The notes: a model not told the origin generated them from the letters alone. 64,000 nt of DNA from Nesterenkonia sphaerica (GCF_005771565.1 NZ_VAWA01000004.1:62001-126000); one strand, 5' to 3'. Numbered from the stretch's first letter, positions 8,614-17,349 are shown. Translations and numbers: made by a program.

Positions 8614-9560
8614 GGGGTGCCGCCCAGGCGCACATCACCGGGCTGGCCGCGCAGCCAGTCGGCAGCGGGCATCATCTGTTTGCCCGCCGGCTGCACGGTG
8701 GTCAGCACGACGCCGCCACCACCCCCGGTGGTCATCACCACCACGCGCTCTGCCTTGTGCCGGTCCGAGTCCTGCAGCGAGACATCACCCGGGGTGCCGC
8801 CCGGCGTGCCGTGGAAGATGCGCGCGACCCCCAGTTTCAGCCGCGAGCCGTCGCAGAGCGTCCACGCTCCGGGCTCCGGGATCGTGGCGTTAATCCGGTC
8901 AGCGACCTTGCGCGCCGGTGCGCTGGGATCGATGAAGGCATCATCTCGGGTGAGCTTCGGCGCCATAGAGGGTTTACCGGTCTGCGGAACGGGCTGTGCG
9001 GTGCCGCTGAGCAGACTCGGCAGCAGGTCCATCAGCATGCGGTTGCCCAGGCTGGTGAGGTCCTCCAGCACCCGACCCGCGGAGGTCATCTCTGGTATCT
9101 CATAGGTCCTGGTGGCGTGAATCGGACCGGAATCCATACCCTTCTCCAGCTGGAAGATCGTCGCCGCAGTGGTGCGTTCCCCGTTGAGGATGGCGTGCTG
9201 GACCGGGGCGGCCCCGCGGTACTTGGGCAGTTCCGAGTAGTGCAGGTTCACCCATCCGTGGGTGGGAACCGTCAGTGCAGGCTCAGGCAGCAGCGCACCA
9301 TAGGCGACGATCACTCCCAGTTGCGGCTGCAGACGGCTCAAGGCGGCAGTGGTCGCTTCATCGACCTTCGACGTCTTCAGCACCGGCAGCCCAGCATCCT
9401 GAGCCACTGCGGCTACGGGGGAGGGCGTCAGCACACGGCGTCGGCCCACCGCTGCGTCGGGTCTGGTGAGCACCCCGGCGACCGGAAAGTCGGAGGTGAT
9501 CAACCCCAGGAGCACATCGGCGGCAATCTTCGGAGTGCCCGCAAAAACAATGCCGCTCAT
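8610..9560 (-). CDS. fmt: Methionyl-tRNA formyltransferase
   Basis: 316 residues, the normal length. It transfers a formyl group from 10-formyltetrahydrofolate to initiator Met-tRNA. The N-terminal formyltransferase fold starts IVFAGTPKIAADVL. The active-site block WVNLHYSELPKYRGAAP holds the catalytic Asn and His, and the Asp is in KGMDSGPI. The C-terminal domain (from about residue 205) has the family form. The ATG overlaps the def stop (ATGA), and the stop overlaps rsmB. def supplies the partner activity that removes the formyl group from nascent proteins. Confidence 0.97.
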   Translation of the reverse strand: MSGIVFAGTPKIAADVLLGLITSDFPVAGVLTRPDAAVGRRRVLTPSPVAAVAQDAGLPVLKTSKVDEATTAALSRLQPQLGVIVAYGALLPEPALTVPTHGWVNLHYSELPKYRGAAPVQHAILNGERTTAATIFQLEKGMDSGPIHATRTYEIPEMTSAGRVLEDLTSLGNRMLMDLLPSLLSGTAQPVPQTGKPSMAPKLTRDDAFIDPSAPARKVADRINATIPEPGAWTLCDGSRLKLGVARIFHGTPGGTPGDVSLQDSDRHKAERVVVMTTGGGGGVVLTTVQPAGKQMMPAADWLRGQPGDVRLGGTP

Positions 9561-10096
9561 GCCATGACCGCCTTCCGCAGTGCTCGGTAGGCCTGCTTCT
9601 TGTGCTCACCGGTGAGACGGTCCAAGAAAAGTGCGCCGTCCAAATGGTCGAGCTCGTGCTGGAAACATGCCGCCAGCAGGCCGGTAGCTTCTACCACCAC
9701 CGGTTTCCCCGCGGCGTCGATGCCCGAGAGTGTGGCCTCAGGGAAGCGCTGCACCGGGGCGTAGATCCCCCCGGCGATGGACAGGCAGCCCTCACGCACC
9801 ACCGGATCCTGGGCCTGGTCATCTTCCCGGGCGACGAAGCCCGGGGTGCCGGAGAGCTCGAGTTCCGGGTTGATGACCGCCCCGCGGCTCTGTCCCACGT
9901 GCCAGGTGAAGATCCGCAGACTGACTCCGACCTGAGGGGCTGCCAGGCCGATCCCGCCGACCTGCTCCATCGTCTGGTCCATCTCGGTGACCAGGCGGCA
10001 TATACGCGAATCAGGTGCGCCATTGCGGAGCGGAACCGGTGACGAGGGGCTGCGCAGGACCGGATCACCGATCTGCCGAATGGAAAGGACAGACAT
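9557..10096 (-). CDS. def: Peptide deformylase
   Basis: 179 residues. It removes the N-formyl group from nascent proteins. All three motifs are present: GIGLAAPQVG, EGCLS with the metal-binding Cys, and QHELDH with two metal His and the catalytic Glu. I prefer the ATG at 10096 (MSVLSIRQIGDPVL), which aligns with the family N-terminus, over the GTG six bases upstream (10102). The stop overlaps fmt. The 50 bp upstream (10097-10146) hold no gene and no recognisable hairpin. Confidence 0.95.
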   Translation of the reverse strand: MSVLSIRQIGDPVLRSPSSPVPLRNGAPDSRICRLVTEMDQTMEQVGGIGLAAPQVGVSLRIFTWHVGQSRGAVINPELELSGTPGFVAREDDQAQDPVVREGCLSIAGGIYAPVQRFPEATLSGIDAAGKPVVVEATGLLAACFQHELDHLDGALFLDRLTGEHKKQAYRALRKAVMA

Positions 10097-10146
10097 ATGC
10101 ACTATTGTCGCATCACCTCACGCCCACACGCGGCAGCACGAGCGGC

Positions 10147-11025
10147 TCAGGCAACCTCGGCTGCCGCAGCCGGCGGCGGCCCGAGGGTGCGCAGAGCGTG
10201 CCCCTGTTCAGTCACTTCCCGGGAATGCTCCCAGACCTGACGCAATGCCCAGAACTTGCGCCAGTGTGCGCGCAGCCCCGCAGCCTGGGCCTGGACGGGA
10301 ACCACTTCGGTCTCCGAGACCGCCACTGCCAACAGCAGCGGCATCTCACCGGAATCACCCCGGTACGGCCAAGGCTCCCACGTGCCCGAGACGGGGTCGA
10401 CCAGGACCTCCTCGGCGCGCATTCCGGCCACGAGCTGCATCACCACGGAGTCGCGGACCGGCTTGGCCCGGCCGTCGCGGCCCACACCTTTGGTCTTGAA
10501 ATCCAGGATGCACGTCCGGCCGCCGATCTCGGCGACCAGATCCAAGGTGCCGGCGTAGCCGACTGTGTGATTCCACACGGTGACTTCTGCGGCGATGGGC
10601 TTGACCCCGTAGAGCTGCCACCACTGATCGAAACGGTCTGCGAACCGCGTCTCTCCGTGTTGTGCCAGCACAGCTCGGGCCGCGTCCGGGTCAGCACTGT
10701 GGCCCAGCACGCTCCGTGCCACCTGCTCGGCGTAGTGGTGGACACGGTCACCCCGGGCAGCCGCGGCGTCGCGAAACCGCTCAGCAGCGGCTGCGGCGTG
10801 GCGCGCCAGGCTCCGCAGCTCCCCGGGCGACCCCAGGGCGCCGGAGAGCCGAGTGTCTCTGATGAGTTCAGTGGCCGCCATATGCCCGGACCACCCCGTC
10901 ATGTCCTGGGCCTCCTGGGCGATCACGGTGGTGATCGACGGGACCTCAGGGGGCTGCGACAGCGAACGAGAGTACATTCTGCCGAATTCGGTAGCGTGGG
11001 CCAGCCGCGGATCAGTCATGGTCAT
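10147..11025 (-). CDS. PD-(D/E)XK nuclease superfamily protein, function unknown
   Basis: 292 residues. The core GTLDLVAEIGGRTCILDFKTK (about residues 163-183) has the Asp, the Asp and the Lys of a PD-(D/E)XK nuclease site, arranged as in Cas4/RecB/AddB-like and phage exonuclease-like domains. Upstream helices contain HHYAEQVARSVLG and an Arg/Ala-rich segment. A QLVAGM helix lies downstream of the core. Two ATG codons (MTMTDP) are possible starts. It lies 50 bp upstream of def, so it may head that transcript. There is no helicase domain and no CRISPR array nearby, so a repair or cleanup nuclease is more likely than Cas4. The biological substrate cannot be told from sequence. Confidence 0.7.
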   Translation of the reverse strand: MTMTDPRLAHATEFGRMYSRSLSQPPEVPSITTVIAQEAQDMTGWSGHMAATELIRDTRLSGALGSPGELRSLARHAAAAAERFRDAAAARGDRVHHYAEQVARSVLGHSADPDAARAVLAQHGETRFADRFDQWWQLYGVKPIAAEVTVWNHTVGYAGTLDLVAEIGGRTCILDFKTKGVGRDGRAKPVRDSVVMQLVAGMRAEEVLVDPVSGTWEPWPYRGDSGEMPLLLAVAVSETEVVPVQAQAAGLRAHWRKFWALRQVWEHSREVTEQGHALRTLGPPPAAAAEVA

Positions 11026-11066
11026 TCAGTCTGCCACGACCCCCGGAGACCCCCGCGGTCGCACGA

Positions 11067-11097
11067 TTGGACGGTCCGCGCCGTGGTGGGTTAGAGT
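11067..11097 (+). promoter_or_regulatory. Candidate promoter of the tRNA cluster
   Basis: TTGGAC (11067-11072) and TAGAGT (11092-11097) with a 19-bp spacer lie 38 nt before the first tRNA. A perfect 16-bp palindrome (11112-11127) lies between this promoter and the tRNA and may be part of the 5' leader. TTGACC at 11107 is another possible -35, but it lacks a good -10. Confidence 0.45.
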
Positions 11098-11135
11098 TTC
11101 ATGTCGTTGACCTGCCGGATCCGGCAGCAAGACAC

Positions 11136-11209
11136 GCGGATGTAGCTCAGCTGGCTAGAGCATCACCTTGCCATGGTGAGGGTCGCGAGTTCGAATCTCG
11201 TCATCCGCT
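11136..11209 (+). tRNA. tRNA-Gly (anticodon GCC), copy 1
   Basis: 74 nt. Acceptor arms GCGGATG and CATCCGC pair, with discriminator U. The anticodon loop is TTGCCAT, giving GCC. The T-arm GTTCGAATC is canonical. CCA is not encoded. An identical copy lies at 11432-11505. Confidence 0.97.
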
Positions 11210-11239
11210 CGCGAGGGGCATATGGACCCGAGCGACCCC

Positions 11240-11310
11240 GGTGGGGTGGCCGAGTGGTGAGGCAGCGGCCTGCAAAGCCGTTAACGCGGGTTCGATTCCC
11301 GTCCCCACCT
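11240..11310 (+). tRNA. tRNA-Cys (anticodon GCA)
   Basis: 71 nt. Acceptor GGTGGGG pairs with CCCCACC, discriminator U as expected for tRNA-Cys. The anticodon loop is CTGCAAA. CCA is not encoded. Confidence 0.97.
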
Positions 11311-11338
11311 CGCAACGGTCACCACGGCCGGGCAGCAG

Positions 11339-11410
11339 GCGTGATTGGCGCAGCGGTAGCGCGCTTCCCTGACACGGAAGAGGTCACTGGTTCGATCCCA
11401 GTATCACGCA
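11339..11410 (+). tRNA. tRNA-Val (anticodon GAC)
   Basis: 72 nt. Acceptor GCGTGAT pairs with ATCACGC, discriminator A. The anticodon loop contains GAC. CCA is not encoded. A small hairpin (GCTGAC/GTCAGC, 11413-11428) separates it from the next tRNA and may aid processing. Confidence 0.97.
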
Positions 11411-11431
11411 CAGCTGACTACGGTCAGCAAC

Positions 11432-11505
11432 GCGGATGTAGCTCAGCTGGCTAGAGCATCACCTTGCCATGGTGAGGGTCGCGAGTTCGAATCTCGTCAT
11501 CCGCT
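11432..11505 (+). tRNA. tRNA-Gly (anticodon GCC), copy 2
   Basis: 74 nt, identical to the copy at 11136-11209. It is the last tRNA before the cluster terminator. CCA is not encoded. Confidence 0.97.
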
Positions 11506-11519
11506 CGCAACGGACACCT

Positions 11520-11559
11520 ATGACGCTCGGTCTCTTCGGATACCGAGCGTCATTTTTTT
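11520..11559 (+). terminator. Intrinsic terminator of the tRNA cluster
   Basis: A 12-bp perfect stem (11520-11531 with 11542-11553) with a 10-nt loop is followed by an uninterrupted T run to 11559. It is the most canonical intrinsic terminator in the window. It separates the tRNA genes from the riboflavin leader. Confidence 0.95.
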
Positions 11560-11578
11560 GTGGCACGATAGAGGCCAC

Positions 11579-11699
11579 GTGCTTACGGGATCGGTGCAAG
11601 TCCGAACCGGCGGTCAGAGTCCGCGACCCGGTGCCCACTGCGCCGGTTGAATCGGTGAAATTCCGGTACCGACAGTCACAGTCTGGATGGGAGTAGCAC
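11579..11699 (+). promoter_or_regulatory. FMN riboswitch (RFN element)
   Basis: The P1 stem GTGCT/AGCAC (11579-11583 with 11695-11699) closes a structure with the conserved RFN blocks: ACCGGCGGT near 11606, GTCCGCGACC, CGCCGGTTGAATCGGTGAAATTCCGG, ACCGACAGT and TCTGGATGGGAG. FMN binding normally shuts off riboflavin genes. The element ends 16 nt before the ribD start, and the ribosome site GAAGGAG (11701-11707) follows P1 directly, so control at translation is more likely than a separate terminator. No T-run terminator is seen between the aptamer and ribD. Confidence 0.95.
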
Positions 11700-11715
11700 A
11701 GAAGGAGACTGTCCA

Positions 11716-12795
11716 TTGGGCACTGCCCACCCGCCCCGCAGCGGCGAGCTCATGAACGCCGCGCTCAGCGCCGCCACACTCGGACCGCGGGGAGCGAACC
11801 CGCTGGTCGGCTCCGTACTGGTCGATGAGCACGGCCATATCCTCGCCACCGGCCACCACCGGGGAGCAGGCACCCACCATGCCGAACGGGACTGCCTCAT
11901 CGCCGCGCGAAAAGCCGGCATCACCGACTTCTCCTCCACCACGCTCTACACCACCCTGGAGCCCTGCACCCACTACGGACGCCAGCCGGCGTGCACCGAC
12001 CTCATTCGCGAGGCCGGGGTCCGCACAGTGGTGACCGGTGCCCGCGACCCATCCCCCCACGGCGGCGGAGTCGAGGTGCTGCGCAGCAGCAGCATCGATG
12101 TGGTGGAGGGCGTGGGGAGCCAGCAGTGCGAGCAGCTCAACCACCGGTGGAATGCCGCAGCGCGGCAGAAGCGGATCTTCGTCACCGTGCACCTGGCCCA
12201 GAGCATCGATGCCCGGATCGCCGCCGCTGACGGCACCAGCCAATGGATCACCTCTGCGACCTCCCGGGAGCACACTCACCGGATCCGGCAGCGGGTCGAC
12301 GCCATCCTGGTGGGCACCAACACCGTCGCCACCGACGATCCCCGGCTGACCGCGAGGGATGCCCAAGGGGACCTCACGGCTGACCAGCCGCTGCGGGCAG
12401 TGATGGGACTGCGCGACGTTCCTGAGGCCGCCCGGCTGCGCCAGCACCGCCCAGAGGGGCAAGGGTGGCTGCATCTTCGCACCCGTGACCCGCTCACCGC
12501 GCTGCAGCGCCTTGCCGAGACTCAGCACCGCGGACACCCGGTCAAGCACGTCCTGGTCGAAGGCGGCCAATCCGTGCTCTCAGCGTTCTTCGCCGCTGAC
12601 CTGGTCGACGAAATCTTCCTCTACACCGCACCCCTGATCCTGGGCAGCGGACGGACCAGCCTGGGCGAGATAGGTGTGCGCACCCTGTCCGAGGCCCGGC
12701 GCTATGCACTCGACGCCGCCGACGGCGGCCCCATCACCGTGATGGACAACGACGTCTGCATCCATCTGCAGCCGGAGCCGAAAGGAGCCCACTGA
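11716..12795 (+). CDS. ribD: Bifunctional riboflavin deaminase/reductase
   Basis: 359 residues. RibD deaminates and then reduces the pyrimidine made by GTP cyclohydrolase II. The N-terminal deaminase domain has the zinc motifs THHAERD and LEPCTHYGRQPAC. The reductase domain (from about residue 150) starts FVTVHLAQSIDARIAA and contains LVEGG. The TTG start is chosen because GAAGGAG (11701-11707) lies 8 nt upstream; ATG at 11752 is internal to the conserved domain edge and less likely. It is directly under the FMN riboswitch and adjoins the fused ribE-ribBA gene with no gap (stop 12795, next ATG 12796). Confidence 0.95.
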   Translation: MGTAHPPRSGELMNAALSAATLGPRGANPLVGSVLVDEHGHILATGHHRGAGTHHAERDCLIAARKAGITDFSSTTLYTTLEPCTHYGRQPACTDLIREAGVRTVVTGARDPSPHGGGVEVLRSSSIDVVEGVGSQQCEQLNHRWNAAARQKRIFVTVHLAQSIDARIAAADGTSQWITSATSREHTHRIRQRVDAILVGTNTVATDDPRLTARDAQGDLTADQPLRAVMGLRDVPEAARLRQHRPEGQGWLHLRTRDPLTALQRLAETQHRGHPVKHVLVEGGQSVLSAFFAADLVDEIFLYTAPLILGSGRTSLGEIGVRTLSEARRYALDAADGGPITVMDNDVCIHLQPEPKGAH

Positions 12796-14808
12796 ATGTT
12801 CACCGGCATCATCACCGGCATCGGCCGCGTCATCGACCGGATTCCTGACCCAGCCAAAGGGGTGGAACGGCTGATCTTCTCCGCGCCAGGCCATGTGGAG
12901 GGCCTGACCCTCGGCGGCTCCATCGCCGTCAACGGGGTGTGCGTCTCCGCAGTGGAAATCACCGGCGAGACGCTCACCGCTGAGCTGATCCCCGAGACCC
13001 TGCAGCGCACCACCTTCGGCGATCTCCACACCGGTGACCAGGTGAACCTGGAGCGCTGCCTGCCCTCAGGCGCCCGGTTGGACGGCCACGTGGTCCAAGG
13101 CCACGTCGACGGCATCGGCGTCCTGGTCCAACGGGACCCCAGCGACGGCCGCCACCGCTTCACGCTGCCGCCGGCGTTGGCGGAGTTCGTCGCGGAGAAG
13201 GGATCGATCGCGATCGACGGAGTCTCCCTGACTGTCACGTCCGCCAGCACCGCTGGCCCCCACCCGGGGCAGGACCCCGAAGGGCAGGCACCGTGGTTCG
13301 AGGTCGGGCTGATCCCCGCCACCCTGAAGGAGACCACCCTCGGGGCCAAAGAAGTGGGCAGCCGCGTCAATCTGGAGGTGGACGTGCTGGCCAAATACGT
13401 CCGCCGGATGCTCACCTTCACCGGTCACTCAGCGAGTCAGGCCCACGCACCGGCCGGTGCGCCGGCGCTGCCCACGGTGCCCCAGCCCGCCACCCCCGCG
13501 CCGCTGCTGGACCCCATCGAGGTCGCCCTGAACCACCTCGCCGCCGGACGGCCGGTGGTCGTGGTCGACGACGCCGACCGGGAGAACGAGGGGGACATCA
13601 TCTTCCCCGCAGCCGCCGCGACAGCTGAGCTGATGGGCTTCACGATCCGACACAGTTCAGGTGTCATCTGCGTGCCGATGACCGCCGAGCGCGCACGGCA
13701 CCTTGACCTGCCGCCGATGGTCAGCTCCAACGAGGACCCCAAGGGGACCGCCTACACCGTCAGCTGCGATGCCAAAGCAGCCGAGTCCACCGGCATCAGC
13801 GCTCACGACCGCGCCGCGACCGCCACCGTGCTGGCCAGTGCGGAGACCGGCCCGGAGGACCTCACCCGCCCGGGGCATATGTTCCCGCTCATCGCAGACC
13901 CACGGGGGGTCCTCGGCCGCGACGGACACACCGAGGCCGCCGTGGACCTCTGCCGTCTCGCCGGACAGTCAGAAGTGGCAGTCATCGCTGAACTGGTCCA
14001 CGACGACGGTTCCATGATGCGCCTGCCAGCCCTGCGGGAGTTCTCCGACGCCCACGAACTAGCCCTGATCAGCATTGCTGACCTCATCGAATACCGGGGC
14101 GGCACCCCGCGGCCCGATGCGGTGCGCGAGGCCTACCTCACCTCCTGGGAAGCGCCCAAGGAGGAGGCCTCCCGCCTGGTCAGCGGTGGGCCAGTGGTGA
14201 CTCTGCCCACCGATTTCGGCGTCTTCAACGCACAGGTCTGGACCGAACACGCCACCGGTCACGAGCATCTGCTGCTGGCGGCCCAGGACCCGGACCCGGA
14301 GCAGCCCCTGGTGCGCCTGCACTCCGAATGTGTCACCGGGGATGTCATCCACTCCCACCGCTGCGACTGCGGCACCCAGCTGGCCTCCGCGCTGGACACC
14401 GTCCACGAACTCGGCGGATACCTGCTCTATCTGCGCGGGCACGAGGGCCGGGGAATCGGTCTGGCCAACAAGCTGCGGGCCTATCAGCTGCAGGAACAGG
14501 GCGCGGACACCGTGGAAGCCAATGAGATGCTCGGCCTGGCCGCGGAGCTGCGCGACTTCACCGGCGCCGCAGCCATCCTCCACGCCGCCGGGGTGAGCAG
14601 CCTGCGGCTGCTGACCAATAACCCAGCAAAGGTGCAGGCGCTGGCCGCCACCGGTCTGCATGTCACCCAAGTGCCCAGCAACGGGGTCGTCCGGCCGGAC
14701 AATGAACGGTACCTGCGCACCAAACGCGACAAGATGGCACATATGCTCGACCACCTGGCGTTGAATGAGCAGAACGAGAGCACCCAGCAGACAGAGGAGA
14801 CCCCATGA
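12796..14808 (+). CDS. ribE-ribBA: Trifunctional fusion: riboflavin synthase, DHBP synthase and GTP cyclohydrolase II
   Basis: 670 residues in one uninterrupted frame. Residues 1 to about 213 are riboflavin synthase alpha, with its two lumazine-binding repeats (MFTGIITGIG; LDGHVVQGHVDGIG; IAIDGVSLTV). An Ala/Pro linker follows (about 214-236). Residues 237-445 are 3,4-dihydroxy-2-butanone-4-phosphate synthase (DADRENEGDII, later GHTEA). Residues 458-655 are GTP cyclohydrolase II, with zinc ligands Cys512, Cys523 and Cys525 and RGHEGRGIGL. In most bacteria RibE is a separate protein and RibBA a two-domain one. All the key residues I looked for are present, so all three activities are expected. 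The stop overlaps ribH by 4 bp. Confidence 0.95.
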   Translation: MFTGIITGIGRVIDRIPDPAKGVERLIFSAPGHVEGLTLGGSIAVNGVCVSAVEITGETLTAELIPETLQRTTFGDLHTGDQVNLERCLPSGARLDGHVVQGHVDGIGVLVQRDPSDGRHRFTLPPALAEFVAEKGSIAIDGVSLTVTSASTAGPHPGQDPEGQAPWFEVGLIPATLKETTLGAKEVGSRVNLEVDVLAKYVRRMLTFTGHSASQAHAPAGAPALPTVPQPATPAPLLDPIEVALNHLAAGRPVVVVDDADRENEGDIIFPAAAATAELMGFTIRHSSGVICVPMTAERARHLDLPPMVSSNEDPKGTAYTVSCDAKAAESTGISAHDRAATATVLASAETGPEDLTRPGHMFPLIADPRGVLGRDGHTEAAVDLCRLAGQSEVAVIAELVHDDGSMMRLPALREFSDAHELALISIADLIEYRGGTPRPDAVREAYLTSWEAPKEEASRLVSGGPVVTLPTDFGVFNAQVWTEHATGHEHLLLAAQDPDPEQPLVRLHSECVTGDVIHSHRCDCGTQLASALDTVHELGGYLLYLRGHEGRGIGLANKLRAYQLQEQGADTVEANEMLGLAAELRDFTGAAAILHAAGVSSLRLLTNNPAKVQALAATGLHVTQVPSNGVVRPDNERYLRTKRDKMAHMLDHLALNEQNESTQQTEETP

Positions 14809-15302
14809 GCGGAGCCGGAGCCCTGAGTATCGACCCCGAGGAGCTGGCCACCCTGCGTCAGACGGCCCCGGAGCTGCGTGTGGCCGTGGTGGCGTCCCGC
14901 TGGCACAGCCGCATTATGGGTGGGCTGACAGGAGGGGCTGAGAGGTTCTTCGACGACGTCGGGATCAACGCTGCCCGGGTCACCCGGCTGGCTGCCCCGG
15001 GCAGCTTCGAACTGCCGGTGCTCGCCGCCGGGGCCGCACATCACCACGATGCCGTCGTGGCACTAGGGGTGGTGATACGCGGCGGCACCCCCCATTTCGA
15101 CTACGTCTGCTCTGCGGCCACCGACGGGTTGGTCAAAGTCACCGTCGAGACCCGGACCCCAGTCGGCTTCGGCCTGCTGACCTGCGATGATGAGCAGCAG
15201 GCGATCGACCGGGCCGGTCTGGAAGGCTCCCGCGAGGACAAAGGGTATGAGGCAGCTCACGCCGCAGTGGCCGCCGCCGTCCAGCTGCGCACTCTCGGCT
15301 GA
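14805..15302 (+). CDS. ribH: 6,7-dimethyl-8-ribityllumazine synthase
   Basis: 165 residues. RibH condenses the RibD product with the DHBP made by the RibB domain of the upstream fusion, giving the substrate of riboflavin synthase. It forms icosahedral or pentameric shells. Motifs include [38 protein letters not shown] and [11 protein letters not shown]. The usual polar motif T(P/N)FDYV is complete. The ATG overlaps the fusion gene stop by 4 bp, so rib expression is probably stoichiometrically coupled. The C-terminal tail is normal, and a gap of 23 bp follows before hisE. Confidence 0.96.
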   Translation: MSGAGALSIDPEELATLRQTAPELRVAVVASRWHSRIMGGLTGGAERFFDDVGINAARVTRLAAPGSFELPVLAAGAAHHHDAVVALGVVIRGGTPHFDYVCSAATDGLVKVTVETRTPVGFGLLTCDDEQQAIDRAGLEGSREDKGYEAAHAAVAAAVQLRTLG

Positions 15303-15312
15303 ACGCTCAGAG

Positions 15313-15318
15313 TAAGCT
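15313..15318 (+). promoter_or_regulatory. Candidate -10 box of a leaderless hisE promoter
   Basis: TAAGCT fits TAnnnT and ends 7 nt before the hisE ATG. The GGGAG further on is only 2 nt from the ATG, too close to act as a ribosome site, which favours a leaderless start. No clear -35 was found. Confidence 0.4.
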
Positions 15319-15325
15319 GGGAGCA

Positions 15326-15589
15326 ATGAAAACCTTTGACGAGCTCTTCACCGAACTGTCCCGCAAGGCCCAGGAACGCCCGGAGGGCTCCGGCACCGTT
15401 GCCGCGCTGGATGCGGGAGTCCACCAGATTGGGAAGAAGATCGTGGAGGAGGCCGCCGAAGTGTGGATGGCCGCGGAGTACGAATCGGTGGATGCCGCCT
15501 CCGAGGAGATCTCCCAGCTGCTCTACCATCTGCAGGTGATGATGCTCGCCAAGGGAATCAGCCCCCAAGACGTCTACCGCTACCTGTGA
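15326..15589 (+). CDS. hisE: Phosphoribosyl-ATP diphosphatase
   Basis: 87 residues, the standard length. It hydrolyses phosphoribosyl-ATP to phosphoribosyl-AMP, step 2 of histidine synthesis. The all-alpha MazG-like fold shows [34 protein letters not shown] and a later [14 protein letters not shown], with the acidic metal-binding residues in place. It precedes hisG by 11 bp, as usual in Actinobacteria, where hisE and hisI remain separate genes. The ATG is preceded by a TAAGCT box and is probably leaderless. Confidence 0.95.
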   Translation: MKTFDELFTELSRKAQERPEGSGTVAALDAGVHQIGKKIVEEAAEVWMAAEYESVDAASEEISQLLYHLQVMMLAKGISPQDVYRYL

Positions 15590-15600
15590 AAGAGGCCCCC

Positions 15601-16527
15601 ATGTCTGAGCTCCCCGCTGCGCCCACCACCGGACCGGGGCCGCAGGAGGGACACAAGCTGCGTGTCGCAGTGCCCAATAAGGGCGCACTGTCAGAGGCAG
15701 CGATGGCCATGCTCACCGAGGCCGGATACCTGCAGCGCCGCGACCGCAAAGAGCTGGTCATGGTGGATGAGGAAAACGGCATCGAGTTCTTCTACCTGCG
15801 TCCCCGCGACGTCGCAGTCTATGTGGGTTCCGGGATCCTGCACGTGGGCATCACCGGCCGGGACCTGTTCCAGGACGCCCGGGTGGAGACCGGTGCCCAA
15901 GAGATCATGGGCCTGGGCTTCGGCCGGTCCACGTTCCGGCTGGCCGGGCCGCAGGGGCAGTTCAGCCAGGCTGCGGACCTTGCCGGCAAACGGGTGGCGA
16001 CCTCCTACGATGCGCTGCTCAGCCACTGGTTCACCACCGAACAGATCCCGGGTGTTGAAGTGGTCCACCTCGACGGCGCGGTGGAATCCGCGGTCCGTCT
16101 CGGTGTGGCAGACGCCATCGCTGACGTGGTCGAGACCGGCAACACGCTCAAAGCCGCTGGCATGGAGACGTTCGGTGACCCGGTGATGGTCTCCGAGGCG
16201 ATCCTGATCTCCGGCAGGGGTGCAGAACAGGACGACGACACCGCCATCCAGCGCGACACCGATCGACTGATCCGGCGTCTGCAGGGCGTGCTGGTGGCCC
16301 GCCAGTACGTGATGATGGACTACGACATCCGCAGAGCGGACCTCGAGGCCGCGACCGCCATCACCCCTGGACTGGAGTCACCCACCATCTCCCCGCTGGC
16401 TGACCCGGATTGGGTCGCAGTGCGGTCCATGGTCCCGGCCAAGCGCACCAATCAGCTGATGGACCGGCTCTACGAACTGGGCGCCCGGGCTATCCTGGTC
16501 ACCACAATTCACGCCTGTCGCGTCTGA
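15601..16527 (+). CDS. hisG: ATP phosphoribosyltransferase, long form
   Basis: 308 residues. HisG joins ATP to PRPP in the first, feedback-controlled step of histidine synthesis. The length and the C-terminal ACT-like regulatory domain (from about residue 230, [11 protein letters not shown]...) mark the long form that is inhibited by histidine directly and needs no HisZ. Catalytic blocks include [22 protein letters not shown] and [16 protein letters not shown]. The ATG follows AAAGAGG. A frame open upstream of it is a shadow of hisE. An N-terminal extension of about 18 residues (Pro/Gly-rich) is longer than in most homologues. Confidence 0.96.
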   Translation: MSELPAAPTTGPGPQEGHKLRVAVPNKGALSEAAMAMLTEAGYLQRRDRKELVMVDEENGIEFFYLRPRDVAVYVGSGILHVGITGRDLFQDARVETGAQEIMGLGFGRSTFRLAGPQGQFSQAADLAGKRVATSYDALLSHWFTTEQIPGVEVVHLDGAVESAVRLGVADAIADVVETGNTLKAAGMETFGDPVMVSEAILISGRGAEQDDDTAIQRDTDRLIRRLQGVLVARQYVMMDYDIRRADLEAATAITPGLESPTISPLADPDWVAVRSMVPAKRTNQLMDRLYELGARAILVTTIHACRV

Positions 16528-16571
16528 CGGCACGGCGGCACGGCACCAGAGGTGAAGGAAGGAACAGCGCC

Positions 16572-17336
16572 ATGTCTTTGGCTGTACGGGTGATCCCCTG
16601 CCTGGACGTCGACGCCGGGCGGGTGGTCAAGGGCGTTAACTTTGAACAGCTCCGCGATGCCGGCGATCCGGTGGAGCTGGCCCACCGGTACAACCTGGCA
16701 GGGTGTGACGAGCTGACCTTCTTGGACGTCACCGCCTCCTCCGCAGCCCGGGAGACCACCTACGACGTCGTCACTCACACCGCCGAGGAAGTGTTCATCC
16801 CGCTGACCGTCGGAGGTGGGGTGCGCAGTGTCGAGGATGTGGACCGGCTGCTGAAATCCGGGGCCGACAAGGTCTCGATCAATACCGCCGCGGTGGCGCG
16901 GCCGGCCGTGATCAACGAAATCGTGGCCCAGTTCGGAAGCCAGGTGCTGGTGCTCTCGGCCGATGTCCGCCGCAGTCTGGCCACCGAGTCGGGATTCGAA
17001 GTCACCACCCACGGCGGCCGCCAGGGCACCGGCCTCGACGCCCTGGAGTGGATCGCCGAAGCCTCCGAACGCGGCGTCGGCGAGATCCTGCTCAACAGCA
17101 TTGACGCCGATGGCACTCAGGAAGGATTCGACTTAGAGATGATCGCCGCCGCGCGGGCGGTGACATGGGTGCCGCTGATCGCCTCTGGGGGTGCAGGGAA
17201 GCCCGAGCACTTCCCCGCCGCGATCGACGCCGGGGCTGACGCGGTGCTGGCGGCCAGCATGTTCCACTTCGGCCCGGTGGACATGATCGCCCGGGTGAAG
17301 GAGACGCTGCGCCAGGCCGGTCACAGCGTCCGATGA
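16572..17336 (+). CDS. hisF: Imidazole glycerol phosphate synthase, cyclase subunit
   Basis: 254 residues, normal length. HisF closes the imidazole ring using ammonia channelled from HisH. The TIM barrel shows [14 protein letters not shown], with the catalytic Asp, and [13 protein letters not shown]. The second catalytic Asp lies in VLSADVRRS, where many homologues have IDAR. Phosphate-binding loops GGGV and SGGAG are intact. The ATG follows GAAGGAAGGAAC. hisH, hisA, hisB, hisC and hisD are not in this window. Confidence 0.95.
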   Translation: MSLAVRVIPCLDVDAGRVVKGVNFEQLRDAGDPVELAHRYNLAGCDELTFLDVTASSAARETTYDVVTHTAEEVFIPLTVGGGVRSVEDVDRLLKSGADKVSINTAAVARPAVINEIVAQFGSQVLVLSADVRRSLATESGFEVTTHGGRQGTGLDALEWIAEASERGVGEILLNSIDADGTQEGFDLEMIAAARAVTWVPLIASGGAGKPEHFPAAIDAGADAVLAASMFHFGPVDMIARVKETLRQAGHSVR

Positions 17337-17349
17337 AGGAGACACTGCG

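Noticed and set aside
10147-11025. Cas4-like CRISPR adaptation nuclease
   Set aside because: The PD-(D/E)XK core is present, but there is no cas gene or repeat array, and no clear four-Cys iron-sulfur ligand set.
11136-11505. Two identical tRNA-Gly copies as attachment sites or a recent duplication of a mobile element
   Set aside because: They enclose only tRNA-Cys and tRNA-Val. Duplicate tRNA genes in a cluster are normal.
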